Positions 1 through 7,962 of a stretch of 17,292 bases of DNA are shown piece after piece. The stretch covers positions 1-17,292 of the forward strand of contig CANBRH010000023.1 in assembly GCA_947371865.1 (NCBI GenBank), in the 5' to 3' direction. Each line of letters starts with the position of its first letter. Position 1 is the stretch's first letter. A program made the translations under genes and the position numbers. This stretch comes from Actinomycetota bacterium (GTDB lineage: Bacteria; Actinomycetota; Actinomycetes; Nanopelagicales; Nanopelagicaceae). The notes below the pieces were generated by a model. It worked only from the letters and a program-made list of their open reading frames with translations. It did no database searches and was not told where the DNA came from.

Positions 1-1228
1 TATCAGCGGTTGGCTTGGTGACTCCGCCCCAAGCGGTGGACTCTTCGGCAATCATCATAATTCCCGGCACTTCACGGTAAGCGGTGGCCGTAACTTCCTG
101 TAGGAAGGAAACGGCCTCTAAATTTTCGCGTCCACCGAATTTATTGGGAAGCCACTCGCCAGCTTTCCGTGAATAATCCAGATAAAGCATGGAAGCCACG
201 GCATCAACGCGTATGCCATCGATATGAAGTTCTAGTAGCCAGTAGAGCGCACTTGCTACGAGGAAGTTACGGACTTCATTGCGACCGTAGTTAAATATTA
301 ATGTGCCCCAATCGGGGTGATAGCCCAACCGTGGATCTTCATGTTCGTACAACGCTGTGCCATCAAATTGTGCAAGCGCCCATTCATCTTTGGGAAAGTG
401 TGCTGGGACCCAATCCATGATAACCCCAATACCGGATTGGTGAAGTGTGTCCACGAGAAAGCGAAATTCGTCGGGCGAGCCAAACCGAGAGGTCGGGGCA
501 AAGAAAGAAGTGACTTGATAACCCCACGAGCCACCAAAGGGGTGCTCCATCAGCGGCAAGAATTCAATATGCGTGAAGCCTTCTTCCCGTGCATATGCAG
601 TGAGTTGGGCTGCCAATTCAATGTAGGAGAGTCCAGGACGCCAAGAGCCGAGATGCACTTCGTAAACCGATATTGGCGCGCGCCACGGTTGGAAGGTTTC
701 TCTCGCTTGGATCCATTCGCCATCTCCCCAGGCATAGGTGGATTCGTTTACCACGGATGCGGTGAGTGGCGGAATTTCAGTTTGGCGTGCGAGTGGGTCG
801 GCATGGTCGATCCAACTGCCGTTTGGCGCTTGAATTGCAAACTTATATTTTGAACCTGGACCGACGCCAGCGATAAAGATTTCCCAGATGCCATTGCCAC
901 CCAGTGGAACCATGGGATGGGTATTGCGATCCCAATAGTTGTGATCGCCAACCAAACTAACTGACCGCGCATTTGGTGCCCAAACCGAAAAGGCAGTACC
1001 GATTAATTCGCCGTCTGGTGTGCGCTTTACATGTGCGCCTAGGACCTGCCATAAACGTTCGTGGCGGCCTTCGCCAATCAGATACAAATCCATTTCCCCG
1101 AGCGAAGAATTCGGATTGAGATAGCCAACTGGAGCGTGCGCTAGTGGTACTTCTTCGGTTAACGCTACACTTTCATGAGAAATCTCGGGCTCGGAATCCT
1201 TGCCGAAAATCTTCGACAATCGTCCCAT
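1..1228 (-). CDS. glgB: 1,4-alpha-glucan branching enzyme GlgB (3' part outside window)
   Basis: GlgB cuts an alpha-1,4-glucan and rejoins the piece through an alpha-1,6 bond, making branched glycogen-like polymer in the cytoplasm. About 409 residues are visible. A CBM48-type domain lies near residues 65-150 (SVWAPNARSVSLVGDHNYWD). The GH13 barrel follows, with PLMEHPFGGSWGYQVT around 225-240, the nucleophile Asp342 in DGIRVDAVASMLYLDYSR and the acid Glu395 in MMIAEESTAWGGV. The C-terminal third is beyond the left edge. I chose the ATG at 1228 because it forms TAATG with the glgE stop codon and has an AGGT-like ribosome site in front. An in-frame ATG at 1246 would add six residues but has no visible ribosome site. 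It is translated after glgE and acts on the linear glucan that GlgE makes. Confidence 0.95.
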   Translation of the reverse strand, partial: MGRLSKIFGKDSEPEISHESVALTEEVPLAHAPVGYLNPNSSLGEMDLYLIGEGRHERLWQVLGAHVKRTPDGELIGTAFSVWAPNARSVSLVGDHNYWDRNTHPMVPLGGNGIWEIFIAGVGPGSKYKFAIQAPNGSWIDHADPLARQTEIPPLTASVVNESTYAWGDGEWIQARETFQPWRAPISVYEVHLGSWRPGLSYIELAAQLTAYAREEGFTHIEFLPLMEHPFGGSWGYQVTSFFAPTSRFGSPDEFRFLVDTLHQSGIGVIMDWVPAHFPKDEWALAQFDGTALYEHEDPRLGYHPDWGTLIFNYGRNEVRNFLVASALYWLLELHIDGIRVDAVASMLYLDYSRKAGEWLPNKFGGRENLEAVSFLQEVTATAYREVPGIMMIAEESTAWGGVTKPTAD

Positions 1229-3192
1229 TAAATCTTTACCTGACATATGTGAGCGATTTTGCCAACTGGTCTGGCTGGGTCGAGCCGAACAAAGGTGTGA
1301 GGAGACCAAGAATGAGAATGGCCATCCAATAAATCGGTAACAACAAAGACATCGTGCGGAATTCCGAGAGCGTTCATATTCCAATGCACCGTTGTCTCTT
1401 GAGTTCTGATGGGATCGAGATTTACTACGACAAGGATAAGGTCATCGCCTTCTCGTTTGGAATAGGCCAGCACTTGATCAGAATCGGTGTGATGAAATTC
1501 CAAATTTCGAAGTTGGCCGAGCGCCGGATGAAGTCTGCGGATTTCATTGAGTTTGGTGATAAACGGAGCCAAAGTGAGGCCAGTCTTTGCCGCTCCATCC
1601 CAATCTCGAATCTTGATTTCATATTTTTCAGAATCGCGGTATTCCTCGGCACCATCTCTAATGGGGATGTGTTCGAAAAGTTCGTACCCGGCATACATGC
1701 CCCAAGAAGGTGACATGGTGCTGGCTAGAACAGCTCGCTGGGCAAAGACGGCCGGATTACCACTTTGTAGATGGAAAGGAAGAATGTCTGGAGTATTGAC
1801 CCAAAAATTAGGGCGAAAGAAAGCCGATGTTTGCTTGGAAACCTCAGAGCCATACTCAATGATTTCTTGCTTTGAAGTCCGCCAGGTGAAGTAAGTGTAA
1901 GACTGTTGAAAGCCAGCCTTGCCGAGCGAATGCATCATGGCCGGTCGAGTAAATGCCTCGGAGAGAAAGACGACCTCAGGATTTTGAGAATTAATAGTGC
2001 CGATTACTTCTTGCCAAAAGCGCACCGGTTTGGTGTGTGGGTTATCGACTCGGAAAGTTTTGATTCCCTGTGAAATCCAGAAAAGTAAAATCCGAAGAAC
2101 TTCGGCGACAATTCCGTCATAGTCATTGTCGAAATTGATGGGATAGATATCCTGGTATTTCTTTGGTGGATTTTCTGCATATGCAATGGAGCCATCTGGA
2201 CGAGTAGTAAACCATTGTGGATTTGATTTTACCCACGGGTGATCCGGAGAGGCCTGAAGCGCGAGATCAAGAGCAATTTCTAAGCCCAACTTTTTAGCAG
2301 CAGTTACAAAGTTTCCAAAATCTGCCAAAGTGCCGAGTTCGGGATTGATGGCATCGTGTCCACCTGCAGCACCGCCAATAGCCCAAGGCACACCGGGGTC
2401 ACTCTCGGTTGGATTTAAAGTGTTGTTCTTGCCTTTTCGAAAACTCTTTCCAATGGGATGAATGGGCGGCAAATATAAAATATCAAAACCCATAGCGGCA
2501 ACGGCGGGCAATCGCTTGATCGCGGTGGCAAAGGTGCCGGAAGAAATCGAGCCATCACTATTGCGAATTGCGCCTTCACTGCGCGGAAAGAATTCGTACC
2601 AGGATCCGACAAGCGCTCGGGTGGGTTCAACGCGGATAGGTAATTGCGCCGAGGTCGTTACGAATCTACGGATGGGGTGATGGTGGAAGTACTCAAGAAT
2701 TTCTGGCGAAGTTGCAGCATCAAAACGTTCAGTGTGAGATAGCTTCTTATTGGCTAAAGCCTTCATAGCTGGGGCAAGTAATGACTTCGCATCTTTATCA
2801 GCGCTCAGTGCTTCGGTGAGGAGAAGTTCGCCAATGGTGCAGCACAGTTCGGTATCGATGCCGGCTGGAATTTTGATACTGGAGTCGTGGTGCCAGGTAT
2901 GGAACGGGTCATCGAACGCCTCGATGGCAAAAGACCAGTGTCCGATATCTGTTGGTTGGACCTGCGCCTCGTAACGGTCTGTTCCGGGCCAAACTTCGTG
3001 CATCGGAACTCGTTGGATTTCTGCCCCAGATGGGTCAAAAAGTAGGGCGTGAACACCTAACGCATCATGTCCTTCTCGAGTGACCACGGCAGAGATGGTG
3101 ATCCGCTCGAATGGAACGGCTTTCACACCGATTATTTCTCCACCGAAATGTACTACGGGGGAGATATCTACGATGGGAAAGCGGCCGATCAT
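1228..3192 (-). CDS. glgE: Alpha-1,4-glucan:maltose-1-phosphate maltosyltransferase GlgE
   Basis: GlgE (GH13_3) transfers maltose from alpha-maltose-1-phosphate onto the non-reducing end of alpha-1,4-glucans. The protein is 654 residues, close to the usual actinobacterial length. It has an N-terminal beta domain (from IVDISPVVHFGGE), LPPIHPIGKSFRKGKNN at 241-257, the nucleophile Asp383 in FRVDNPHTKPVRFW and the general acid Glu412 in VVFLSEAFTRP. The phosphate-binding region (KKYQDIYPINFDND) is also present. The ATG overlaps the aceE TGA as ATGA, so translation is probably coupled to aceE. No treS or maltokinase gene lies between glgE and glgB, unlike many actinobacterial GlgE clusters. Maltose-1-phosphate must therefore come from genes elsewhere, by TreS/Mak or GlgC/GlgM. 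Confidence 0.97.
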   Translation of the reverse strand: MIGRFPIVDISPVVHFGGEIIGVKAVPFERITISAVVTREGHDALGVHALLFDPSGAEIQRVPMHEVWPGTDRYEAQVQPTDIGHWSFAIEAFDDPFHTWHHDSSIKIPAGIDTELCCTIGELLLTEALSADKDAKSLLAPAMKALANKKLSHTERFDAATSPEILEYFHHHPIRRFVTTSAQLPIRVEPTRALVGSWYEFFPRSEGAIRNSDGSISSGTFATAIKRLPAVAAMGFDILYLPPIHPIGKSFRKGKNNTLNPTESDPGVPWAIGGAAGGHDAINPELGTLADFGNFVTAAKKLGLEIALDLALQASPDHPWVKSNPQWFTTRPDGSIAYAENPPKKYQDIYPINFDNDYDGIVAEVLRILLFWISQGIKTFRVDNPHTKPVRFWQEVIGTINSQNPEVVFLSEAFTRPAMMHSLGKAGFQQSYTYFTWRTSKQEIIEYGSEVSKQTSAFFRPNFWVNTPDILPFHLQSGNPAVFAQRAVLASTMSPSWGMYAGYELFEHIPIRDGAEEYRDSEKYEIKIRDWDGAAKTGLTLAPFITKLNEIRRLHPALGQLRNLEFHHTDSDQVLAYSKREGDDLILVVVNLDPIRTQETTVHWNMNALGIPHDVFVVTDLLDGHSHSWSPHTFVRLDPARPVGKIAHICQVKI

Positions 3193-5906
3193 CCAGAGCC
3201 CTCGGTATTGCCCGGATCAGCAGCCTTGACGTCATTGATCGAATACTTATCGATGGCTTCTTTCAAGACTCGATGCTTGAGTTCACCGGATTCGACCATG
3301 CGCGAAAGCGTAGCCAAAACAATGGATTCGGCATCAACTTTGAAGTGTCGACGGAGCGCACCTCGCGTATCAGAAAGACCAAAACCGTCAGTGCCAAGAC
3401 CAAAGAAGTCTTGCTCGACCCAAGGGGCGATTTGATCCTGGACTGCTCGCATAAAGTCGCTGACGGCAATGACCGGACCATCTTGGCCGCGCAATTTCTT
3501 GGTGACAAAAGCGCTGCGTGGGTTATCGGGATTGAGCATGTTGAAGCGATCGGTTTCTAGACCATCGCGACGAAGTTCGTTCCAAGAAGTAACGGACCAG
3601 ACGTTGGCGCTGATGCCCCAATCCTCTGCCAAGAGCTTCTGAGCTTTGAGCGCCCAGTTAATGGCAACGCCGGAGGCCAAGATCTGAGCCCGTCGTTTGG
3701 ATTTGGCGGTGGCAGGTGCGTAGAGATAAATACCCTTGAGCAACCCGGCAACATCGAGGTTTTCAGGCTCGGCTGGTTGGACATAAGGCTCGTTGTAAAC
3801 GGTGAGGTAGTAGTACACATTCTCACTGTTTTCACCATACATGCGGCGAAGACCATCGCGAACAATATGTCCTACTTCGTAACCGAAGGCCGGGTCATAG
3901 GCAACAACGGCAGGGTTGGTGGAAGCCAGCAAATGTGAGTGGCCATCTTCGTGTTGGAGACCTTCGCCATTGAGCGTGGTGCGTCCGGCAGTAGCGCCAA
4001 GTACGAAGCCACGAACCAGTTGGTCAGAAGCTGCCCAGAATGCATCTCCGGTGCGCTGGAAACCAAACATCGAATAGAAGATGTAAATCGGAATCATTGG
4101 TTCATCGTGCGTTGAATACGAAGATCCAACTGCGGTGAAGGAAGCAACTGATCCTGCTTCGTTGATGCCCTCGTGCAAGATGACGCCAGAAGTTGATTCC
4201 TTATAAGAAAGAATGAGTTCGCGGTCGACCGACGTGTAGGTCTGGCCCAATGGTGAATAAATCTTCAACGATGGGAAGAGTGAATCCATACCGAAGGTGC
4301 GAGCTTCATCAGGGATGATCGGGACAAAACGCTTGCCAATTTCAGGATCTTTAATGAGATCTTTCAGTAAGCGAACGAAAGCCATGGTCGTAGCAACTTC
4401 TTGATTTCCGCTGCCACGCTTGACTGATTCATATGTCTCAATGGGCGGCTGAGCCAATGGCTTGGAGACCTTGCGACGAGCTGGGACGGAGCCACCTAAA
4501 TTGTTGCGACGTTCCATCATGTACTTGTACTCAGGAGAGTCGACACCTGGGTGGTAGTACGGTGGAAGTTTGGCATCGATTAATTCATCAGCAATCGGAA
4601 TGTGCAAGCGATCACGGAATTGCAGCAAATCGTCGTGAGTCATCTTCTTCATTTGGTGGGTCGAGTTACGACCTTCAAATGAAGAGCCTAAAGTCCAGCC
4701 TTTAACGGTCTTGGCCAAGATGACTGTAGGGCGTCCATTGGATTCGGTAGCAGCTTTATAGGCGGCGTACAGCTTGCGGTAATCATGGCCGCCTCTGCGC
4801 AACGCCCAAATTTGATCATCGGTCCAATCAGCAACAAGCGCTGCAGTGCGTGGATCGCGACCGAAGAAGTTTTCGCGCACGTATGCGCCACTCTCAGCCT
4901 TGAAGGTTTGATAGTCACCATCGGTGGTGCGGTTCATGAGGTCAACCAGAGCGCCTTCGCGATCTTTAGCTATTAGTTCATCCCATTGGCGGCCCCAGAC
5001 AACCTTGATGACGTTCCAACCCGCGCCACGGAAGATGGATTCGAGTTCTTGAATAATCTTTCCGTTACCGCGTACCGGGCCATCGAGGCGTTGCAAGTTG
5101 CAGTTGATGACGAAAGTTAAATTGTCTAAGCCTTCGCGCGCAGCCAAGCTGATGGCGCCGAGAGTTTCGGGTTCATCGGTTTCGCCATCACCCAGAAATG
5201 CCCAGACGCGTTGCTGGCTGGTGTCTTTGATTCCACGTCCGTGGAGGTAGCGATTAAAGCGCGCTTGGTAAATTGCATTCAGTGGTCCAAGACCCATCGA
5301 CACGGTGGGGAATTGCCAAAATTCGGGCATTAACCGAGGGTGCGGGTAGGAAGAGAGTCCGCCACCTTCATGGGAAAGTTCTTGGCGGAAACCATCCATC
5401 TGATGTTCAGTTAAACGACCTTCAAGAAAAGCGCGGGCATACATGCCGGGGCTTGCGTGACCCTGGAAATAAATTTGGTCGCCTCCGCCAGGATGATCCT
5501 TGCCACGGAAGAAATGATTAAAGCCAACTTCGTAGAGCGAAGCTGAGGAAGCGTAGGAAGAGATGTGACCGCCGACTCCGACGCCTGGGCGTTGAGCGCG
5601 ATGCACCATGATGGCGGCATTCCAGCGCATCATGCGCCGAATACGTTGTTCGATCTCCTCGTCGCCCGGAAAATCTGGCTCTCCCGTGGGCGGGATGGTG
5701 TTGATGTAATCAGTCGCGCGAAGTTCAGAGACTTCCAGATCCTTGGACTGAGCATGGTTGAGGAGGTTGAGCATCAGATAGCGGGCTCGGACCGGACCGG
5801 CTGCTTTCAAAACAGCGTCTAGCGACTGCTGCCATTCCGCGGTTTCCTGAGGATCGGTATCGACAAGTTGGTCAATCAGGTGGCTCGGCTCAAATTTAAT
5901 GCTCAT
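3189..5906 (-). CDS. aceE: Pyruvate dehydrogenase E1 component, homodimeric type
   Basis: AceE decarboxylates pyruvate on thiamine diphosphate and passes the acetyl group to the lipoyl domain of E2. It is the entry enzyme of the pyruvate dehydrogenase complex. The 905-residue length fits the single-chain E1 family. Visible features are the PGVGVGGHISSYASSASLYEVGFNHFF active-site region (107-133), GHASPGMYARAFLEGR (149-164) and the ThDP/Mg motif that starts GDGETDEP at 239 and ends NCNLQRLDGPVRGN at 268-281. In the second half, EGLQHEDGHSHLLAST is typical of AceE. The open frame reaches 5993, but the ATG at 5906 has a GAAGG ribosome site seven bases upstream and begins where homologues begin (SIKFEPSHLIDQLVDTDP). 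It heads the aceE-glgE-glgB operon and is divergent from the DUF3052 gene. Confidence 0.97.
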   Translation of the reverse strand: MSIKFEPSHLIDQLVDTDPQETAEWQQSLDAVLKAAGPVRARYLMLNLLNHAQSKDLEVSELRATDYINTIPPTGEPDFPGDEEIEQRIRRMMRWNAAIMVHRAQRPGVGVGGHISSYASSASLYEVGFNHFFRGKDHPGGGDQIYFQGHASPGMYARAFLEGRLTEHQMDGFRQELSHEGGGLSSYPHPRLMPEFWQFPTVSMGLGPLNAIYQARFNRYLHGRGIKDTSQQRVWAFLGDGETDEPETLGAISLAAREGLDNLTFVINCNLQRLDGPVRGNGKIIQELESIFRGAGWNVIKVVWGRQWDELIAKDREGALVDLMNRTTDGDYQTFKAESGAYVRENFFGRDPRTAALVADWTDDQIWALRRGGHDYRKLYAAYKAATESNGRPTVILAKTVKGWTLGSSFEGRNSTHQMKKMTHDDLLQFRDRLHIPIADELIDAKLPPYYHPGVDSPEYKYMMERRNNLGGSVPARRKVSKPLAQPPIETYESVKRGSGNQEVATTMAFVRLLKDLIKDPEIGKRFVPIIPDEARTFGMDSLFPSLKIYSPLGQTYTSVDRELILSYKESTSGVILHEGINEAGSVASFTAVGSSYSTHDEPMIPIYIFYSMFGFQRTGDAFWAASDQLVRGFVLGATAGRTTLNGEGLQHEDGHSHLLASTNPAVVAYDPAFGYEVGHIVRDGLRRMYGENSENVYYYLTVYNEPYVQPAEPENLDVAGLLKGIYLYAPATAKSKRRAQILASGVAINWALKAQKLLAEDWGISANVWSVTSWNELRRDGLETDRFNMLNPDNPRSAFVTKKLRGQDGPVIAVSDFMRAVQDQIAPWVEQDFFGLGTDGFGLSDTRGALRRHFKVDAESIVLATLSRMVESGELKHRVLKEAIDKYSINDVKAADPGNTEGSG

Positions 5907-5939
5907 GCCTTCAATCTCTCTAATCCACAAATTCGCTTC

Positions 5940-5953
5940 GCTCAGCACTGAGC
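5940..5953. promoter_or_regulatory. Perfect palindrome in the aceE leader, possible operator
   Basis: GCTCAG-CA-CTGAGC is a perfect inverted repeat 34 bases upstream of the aceE ATG. A -10-like TAGATT on the minus strand (5971-5966) would put the transcript start near 5959, so the repeat would lie just inside the transcript, a usual repressor position. It lies between the divergent aceE and DUF3052 genes. No regulator is identified from sequence, and a 14-base palindrome can also occur by chance. Confidence 0.35.
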
Positions 5954-6045
5954 ACTCCAGCGAGAAATCTACCGTGAAATATCCATTAGGCACTTGCGCA
6001 GGAGGCCAAGGTTGGGTGGACTATGGGGGTGAAGGAGGCCCAGGC

Positions 6046-6468
6046 TTGATCTCGTCCCCGCATGGAGCGACCAGTTCGGTTGACCGCATGGGCATAGAGC
6101 CCGGCCAACTCATTCTTGAGGTTGGTGCTGATTCTGATGTGGCCCAAGACCTGCGCCAATCGCTCATCGCAAAGACGGGCAGCGATCTTTTAGGCGCCAA
6201 CTCCAACGAAGTTGTGGACTCAGTGTTGATCTGGTGGCGCGATGACGACGGCGACTTGGTGGATGAATTAGTCGATGCCCTTACCTTCTTGGCCGACTCC
6301 GGTTCCATCTGGCTGATGACGCCTAAAGCTGGGCGCACCGGCCACGTCGAACCCAGCGACATACAGGATGCGGCTCCTACAGCTGGCCTCTCTCAGACCG
6401 TCTCCTTCGCCGCTTCGGTGGATTGGACCGCTACCCGCCTGGTTGCCCGCAAATCCAGCCGTAAATAG
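6046..6468 (+). CDS. DUF3052 family protein (Rv2239c-like), TTG start
   Basis: This is a conserved actinobacterial protein of unknown function. The core reads GQLILEVGADSDVAQDLRQS, VVDSVLIWWRDDDGDLVDEL and IWLMTPKAGRTGHVEPSDI, followed by AAPTAGL and WTATRLV near the C terminus, all of which match DUF3052. I place the start at the TTG at 6046, because GAAGGAGG at 6031-6038 is an almost perfect ribosome site seven bases upstream. This gives 140 residues, the usual family length. An ATG at 6088 would give 126 residues but has no ribosome site at a workable distance. It sits between divergent aceE and downstream ahpE, as in mycobacteria. No catalytic residues are evident. It is predicted to be cytoplasmic. 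Confidence 0.85.
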   Translation: MISSPHGATSSVDRMGIEPGQLILEVGADSDVAQDLRQSLIAKTGSDLLGANSNEVVDSVLIWWRDDDGDLVDELVDALTFLADSGSIWLMTPKAGRTGHVEPSDIQDAAPTAGLSQTVSFAASVDWTATRLVARKSSRK

Positions 6469-6503
6469 CCCTTTTCCTCGATCGGAATTTCGGCGCGAGT
6501 TTC

Positions 6504-6511
6504 TATAGAGT
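6504..6511 (+). promoter_or_regulatory. Candidate -10 element of ahpE
   Basis: TATAGAGT lies about 37 bases before the ahpE ATG, in the 79-base gap after the DUF3052 gene. The same TAGAGTGGG core recurs at 7038-7046 upstream of tRNA-Val, which supports a shared promoter element. No convincing -35 hexamer is visible. Confidence 0.4.
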
Positions 6512-6547
6512 GGGCCAATAACGATTTTCCAGCTGAAAGGTTTCTTC

Positions 6548-7006
6548 ATGGCACTAGAACTTGGTACTCCAGCTCCTGATTTCTCACTCAAGGACCAGAA
6601 CGGACAGATCGTTTCTCTCTCTTCCTTCAAGGGTAAGAAGAACGTTGTCATTGTTTTCTATCCCTTTGCCTTCTCCGGAACCTGCACGGGCGAACTCTGC
6701 GCGATGCGCGATGACCTCGGCTCATTCCAAAATGACAACGCCGAACTGCTGACCATCTCGTGTGATCACATGTTCTCGCAACGAGCATTTGCTGAAAAAG
6801 AGGGATATCAATTCCCAGTTCTCACCGATTTCTGGCCACATGGCGCCGCTTCAAAGGCCTTTGGCGTATTTGATGAAGAACGTGGCTGCGCTGTCCGAGG
6901 CACCTTTATCGTCGATAAAGAGGGGATTCTTCGCTGGCAGGTCGTTAATGGCCTGGGCGATGCCCGTAATGCCGGCGACTACAAGGCTGTTCTCGCCAGT
7001 CTCTAA
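6548..7006 (+). CDS. ahpE: Peroxiredoxin, AhpE/BCP type
   Basis: This thiol peroxidase would reduce hydrogen peroxide, organic hydroperoxides and peroxynitrite in the cytoplasm. The 152-residue thioredoxin-fold protein matches AhpE in length and layout: GTPAPDFSLKDQNGQ near the N terminus, then FYPFAFSGTCTGELC with the peroxidatic Cys46 and the Thr/Pro that support it, and RGTFIVDKEGILRW near the C terminus. Cys51 is five residues after the peroxidatic Cys, the position of the resolving Cys in BCP-type atypical 2-Cys enzymes. M. tuberculosis AhpE, as I recall its sequence, lacks it and is 1-Cys. Further cysteines are at 72 and 114. The ATG has a GAAAGG ribosome site. The neighbourhood (DUF3052, aceE) matches mycobacterial ahpE. 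Confidence 0.93.
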   Translation: MALELGTPAPDFSLKDQNGQIVSLSSFKGKKNVVIVFYPFAFSGTCTGELCAMRDDLGSFQNDNAELLTISCDHMFSQRAFAEKEGYQFPVLTDFWPHGAASKAFGVFDEERGCAVRGTFIVDKEGILRWQVVNGLGDARNAGDYKAVLASL

Positions 7007-7037
7007 GCCGAATTTTCCGCTGCAGCGCCTCGCCTAG

Positions 7038-7043
7038 TAGAGT
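7038..7043 (+). promoter_or_regulatory. Candidate -10 element upstream of tRNA-Val
   Basis: TAGAGT followed by GGGG repeats the core seen before ahpE. It would give a leader of roughly 70 bases before the tRNA. The 114-base gap between ahpE and the tRNA holds no gene that I can see. The -35 region is not recognisable. Confidence 0.3.
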
Positions 7044-7120
7044 GGGGCGCTCGCAGGGACTCGGAGAAGACCTTTCGAAGCAAGTACGCACGACTAGAAC
7101 TACATAGCCTTAACCAGCAA

Positions 7121-7195
7121 GGGTGCTTAGCTCAGCGGTAGAGCGCCTCGTTTACACCGAGGATGTCGGGGGTTCGATCCCCTCAGCGCCCACCA
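7121..7195 (+). tRNA. tRNA-Val (anticodon UAC)
   Basis: This is a complete cloverleaf. The acceptor strands GGGTGCT and AGCGCCC pair with one G-U. The D arm is GCTCAGCGGTAGAGC. The anticodon stem CCTCG/CGAGG encloses the loop TTTACAC, so the anticodon is TAC. The T arm is GGGGGTTCGATCCCC. The discriminator is A, followed by an encoded CCA at 7193-7195. It decodes GUA and related valine codons. It lies 39 bases before the zinc-ribbon gene on the same strand, so co-transcription is possible. Confidence 0.97.
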
Positions 7196-7211
7196 CCGAC
7201 AGATGTGGTGG
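7190..7211 (+). other. Hairpin overlapping the tRNA-Val 3' end
   Basis: CCACCAC (7190-7196) can pair perfectly with GTGGTGG (7205-7211) around an eight-base loop. The left arm includes the tRNA discriminator and CCA, so this stem competes with the mature acceptor end. No U run follows, so it is not a standard terminator. It may guide processing of a tRNA-mRNA transcript. Confidence 0.4.
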
Positions 7212-7234
7212 AAAGATGTGAAGGGATGAGTCGA

Positions 7235-7960
7235 ATGAAGGCTACGCCCCAACATCAATCTCAACTCATAGACCTGCAATTAATTGATACCGCCTTGATG
7301 AGCGCTCGCCACCGTTTGGCGACCTTGCCAGAACGAGAGCAAATCACCGCCATTCATGCTCGTTTGGCAACCAGCGCTGCTGAACTTGCCATTGTGGAAG
7401 CCGAACTTGCAGATGCCGCCATCGACCTGCGTCGCAGCGAGTTAGAGGTTGAACAAGTTTCAGATCGCATCGCAAAAGATGAGGCTAGATTGGCTTCAGG
7501 CAGTGCTTCGCCGAAAGAACTCGAACAACTGCAACACGAAGTCGGGACGTTAAGTAAGCGCAAATCTGAGCTGGAAGATCTCGAACTTGAGATCATGATG
7601 CGCTACGACGCAGTTAAGACCCGAGTCGATGAACTTCGCAATGACGAAATCGGGCTACAAAAGTTAGAACTCGAGCTCAATATTCGACTCGAAAATGGCA
7701 TTACTGAAATTGAAAAAGAGATTGCCGAAAAAGAATTGGAACGTCGCTCCCTGGTTCCTCAGATCGACCCAACTCTTGTAGAACTCTACGAAAAAATTCG
7801 TGCAAGCAATGCTGGCGTGGGCGCAGCGTTGCTTTTGGGAAATTCCTGCGGTGGTTGTCACCTTGCCATTAACGCGATTGAAATCGAACGCATCAAAACT
7901 TTGGATGTTGAAGAAGTATTACGTTGCGAAGAGTGCCGACGAATATTGGTTCGCATTTAA
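7235..7960 (+). CDS. Coiled-coil C4 zinc-ribbon protein (Rv2229c-like, DUF164 family)
   Basis: The 241-residue protein has a long charged coiled coil (about residues 10-190, rich in Glu, Leu, Arg and Lys) and a C-terminal zinc ribbon with Cys205, Cys208, Cys231 and Cys234 (SCGGC and RCEEC). This is the zf-RING_7/CT398-like architecture. Members are common next to Rv2228c-type RNase H genes, but their function is not well established; a nucleic-acid-related or scaffolding role is a guess. I chose the ATG at 7235 because GAAGGG lies nine bases upstream and homologues start MKA. The ATG at 7226 sits directly on that ribosome site and is unlikely. The next gene starts two bases after the stop. 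Confidence 0.88.
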   Translation: MKATPQHQSQLIDLQLIDTALMSARHRLATLPEREQITAIHARLATSAAELAIVEAELADAAIDLRRSELEVEQVSDRIAKDEARLASGSASPKELEQLQHEVGTLSKRKSELEDLELEIMMRYDAVKTRVDELRNDEIGLQKLELELNIRLENGITEIEKEIAEKELERRSLVPQIDPTLVELYEKIRASNAGVGAALLLGNSCGGCHLAINAIEIERIKTLDVEEVLRCEECRRILVRI

Positions 7961-7962
7961 CT

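Noticed and set aside
317..853. A 178-residue plus-strand open frame opposite glgB
   Set aside because: The minus strand encodes conserved GlgB through the same bases; the plus-strand translation has no domain character.
3111..3560. A 149-residue plus-strand open frame over the glgE/aceE junction
   Set aside because: It is a shadow of two well-conserved minus-strand genes.
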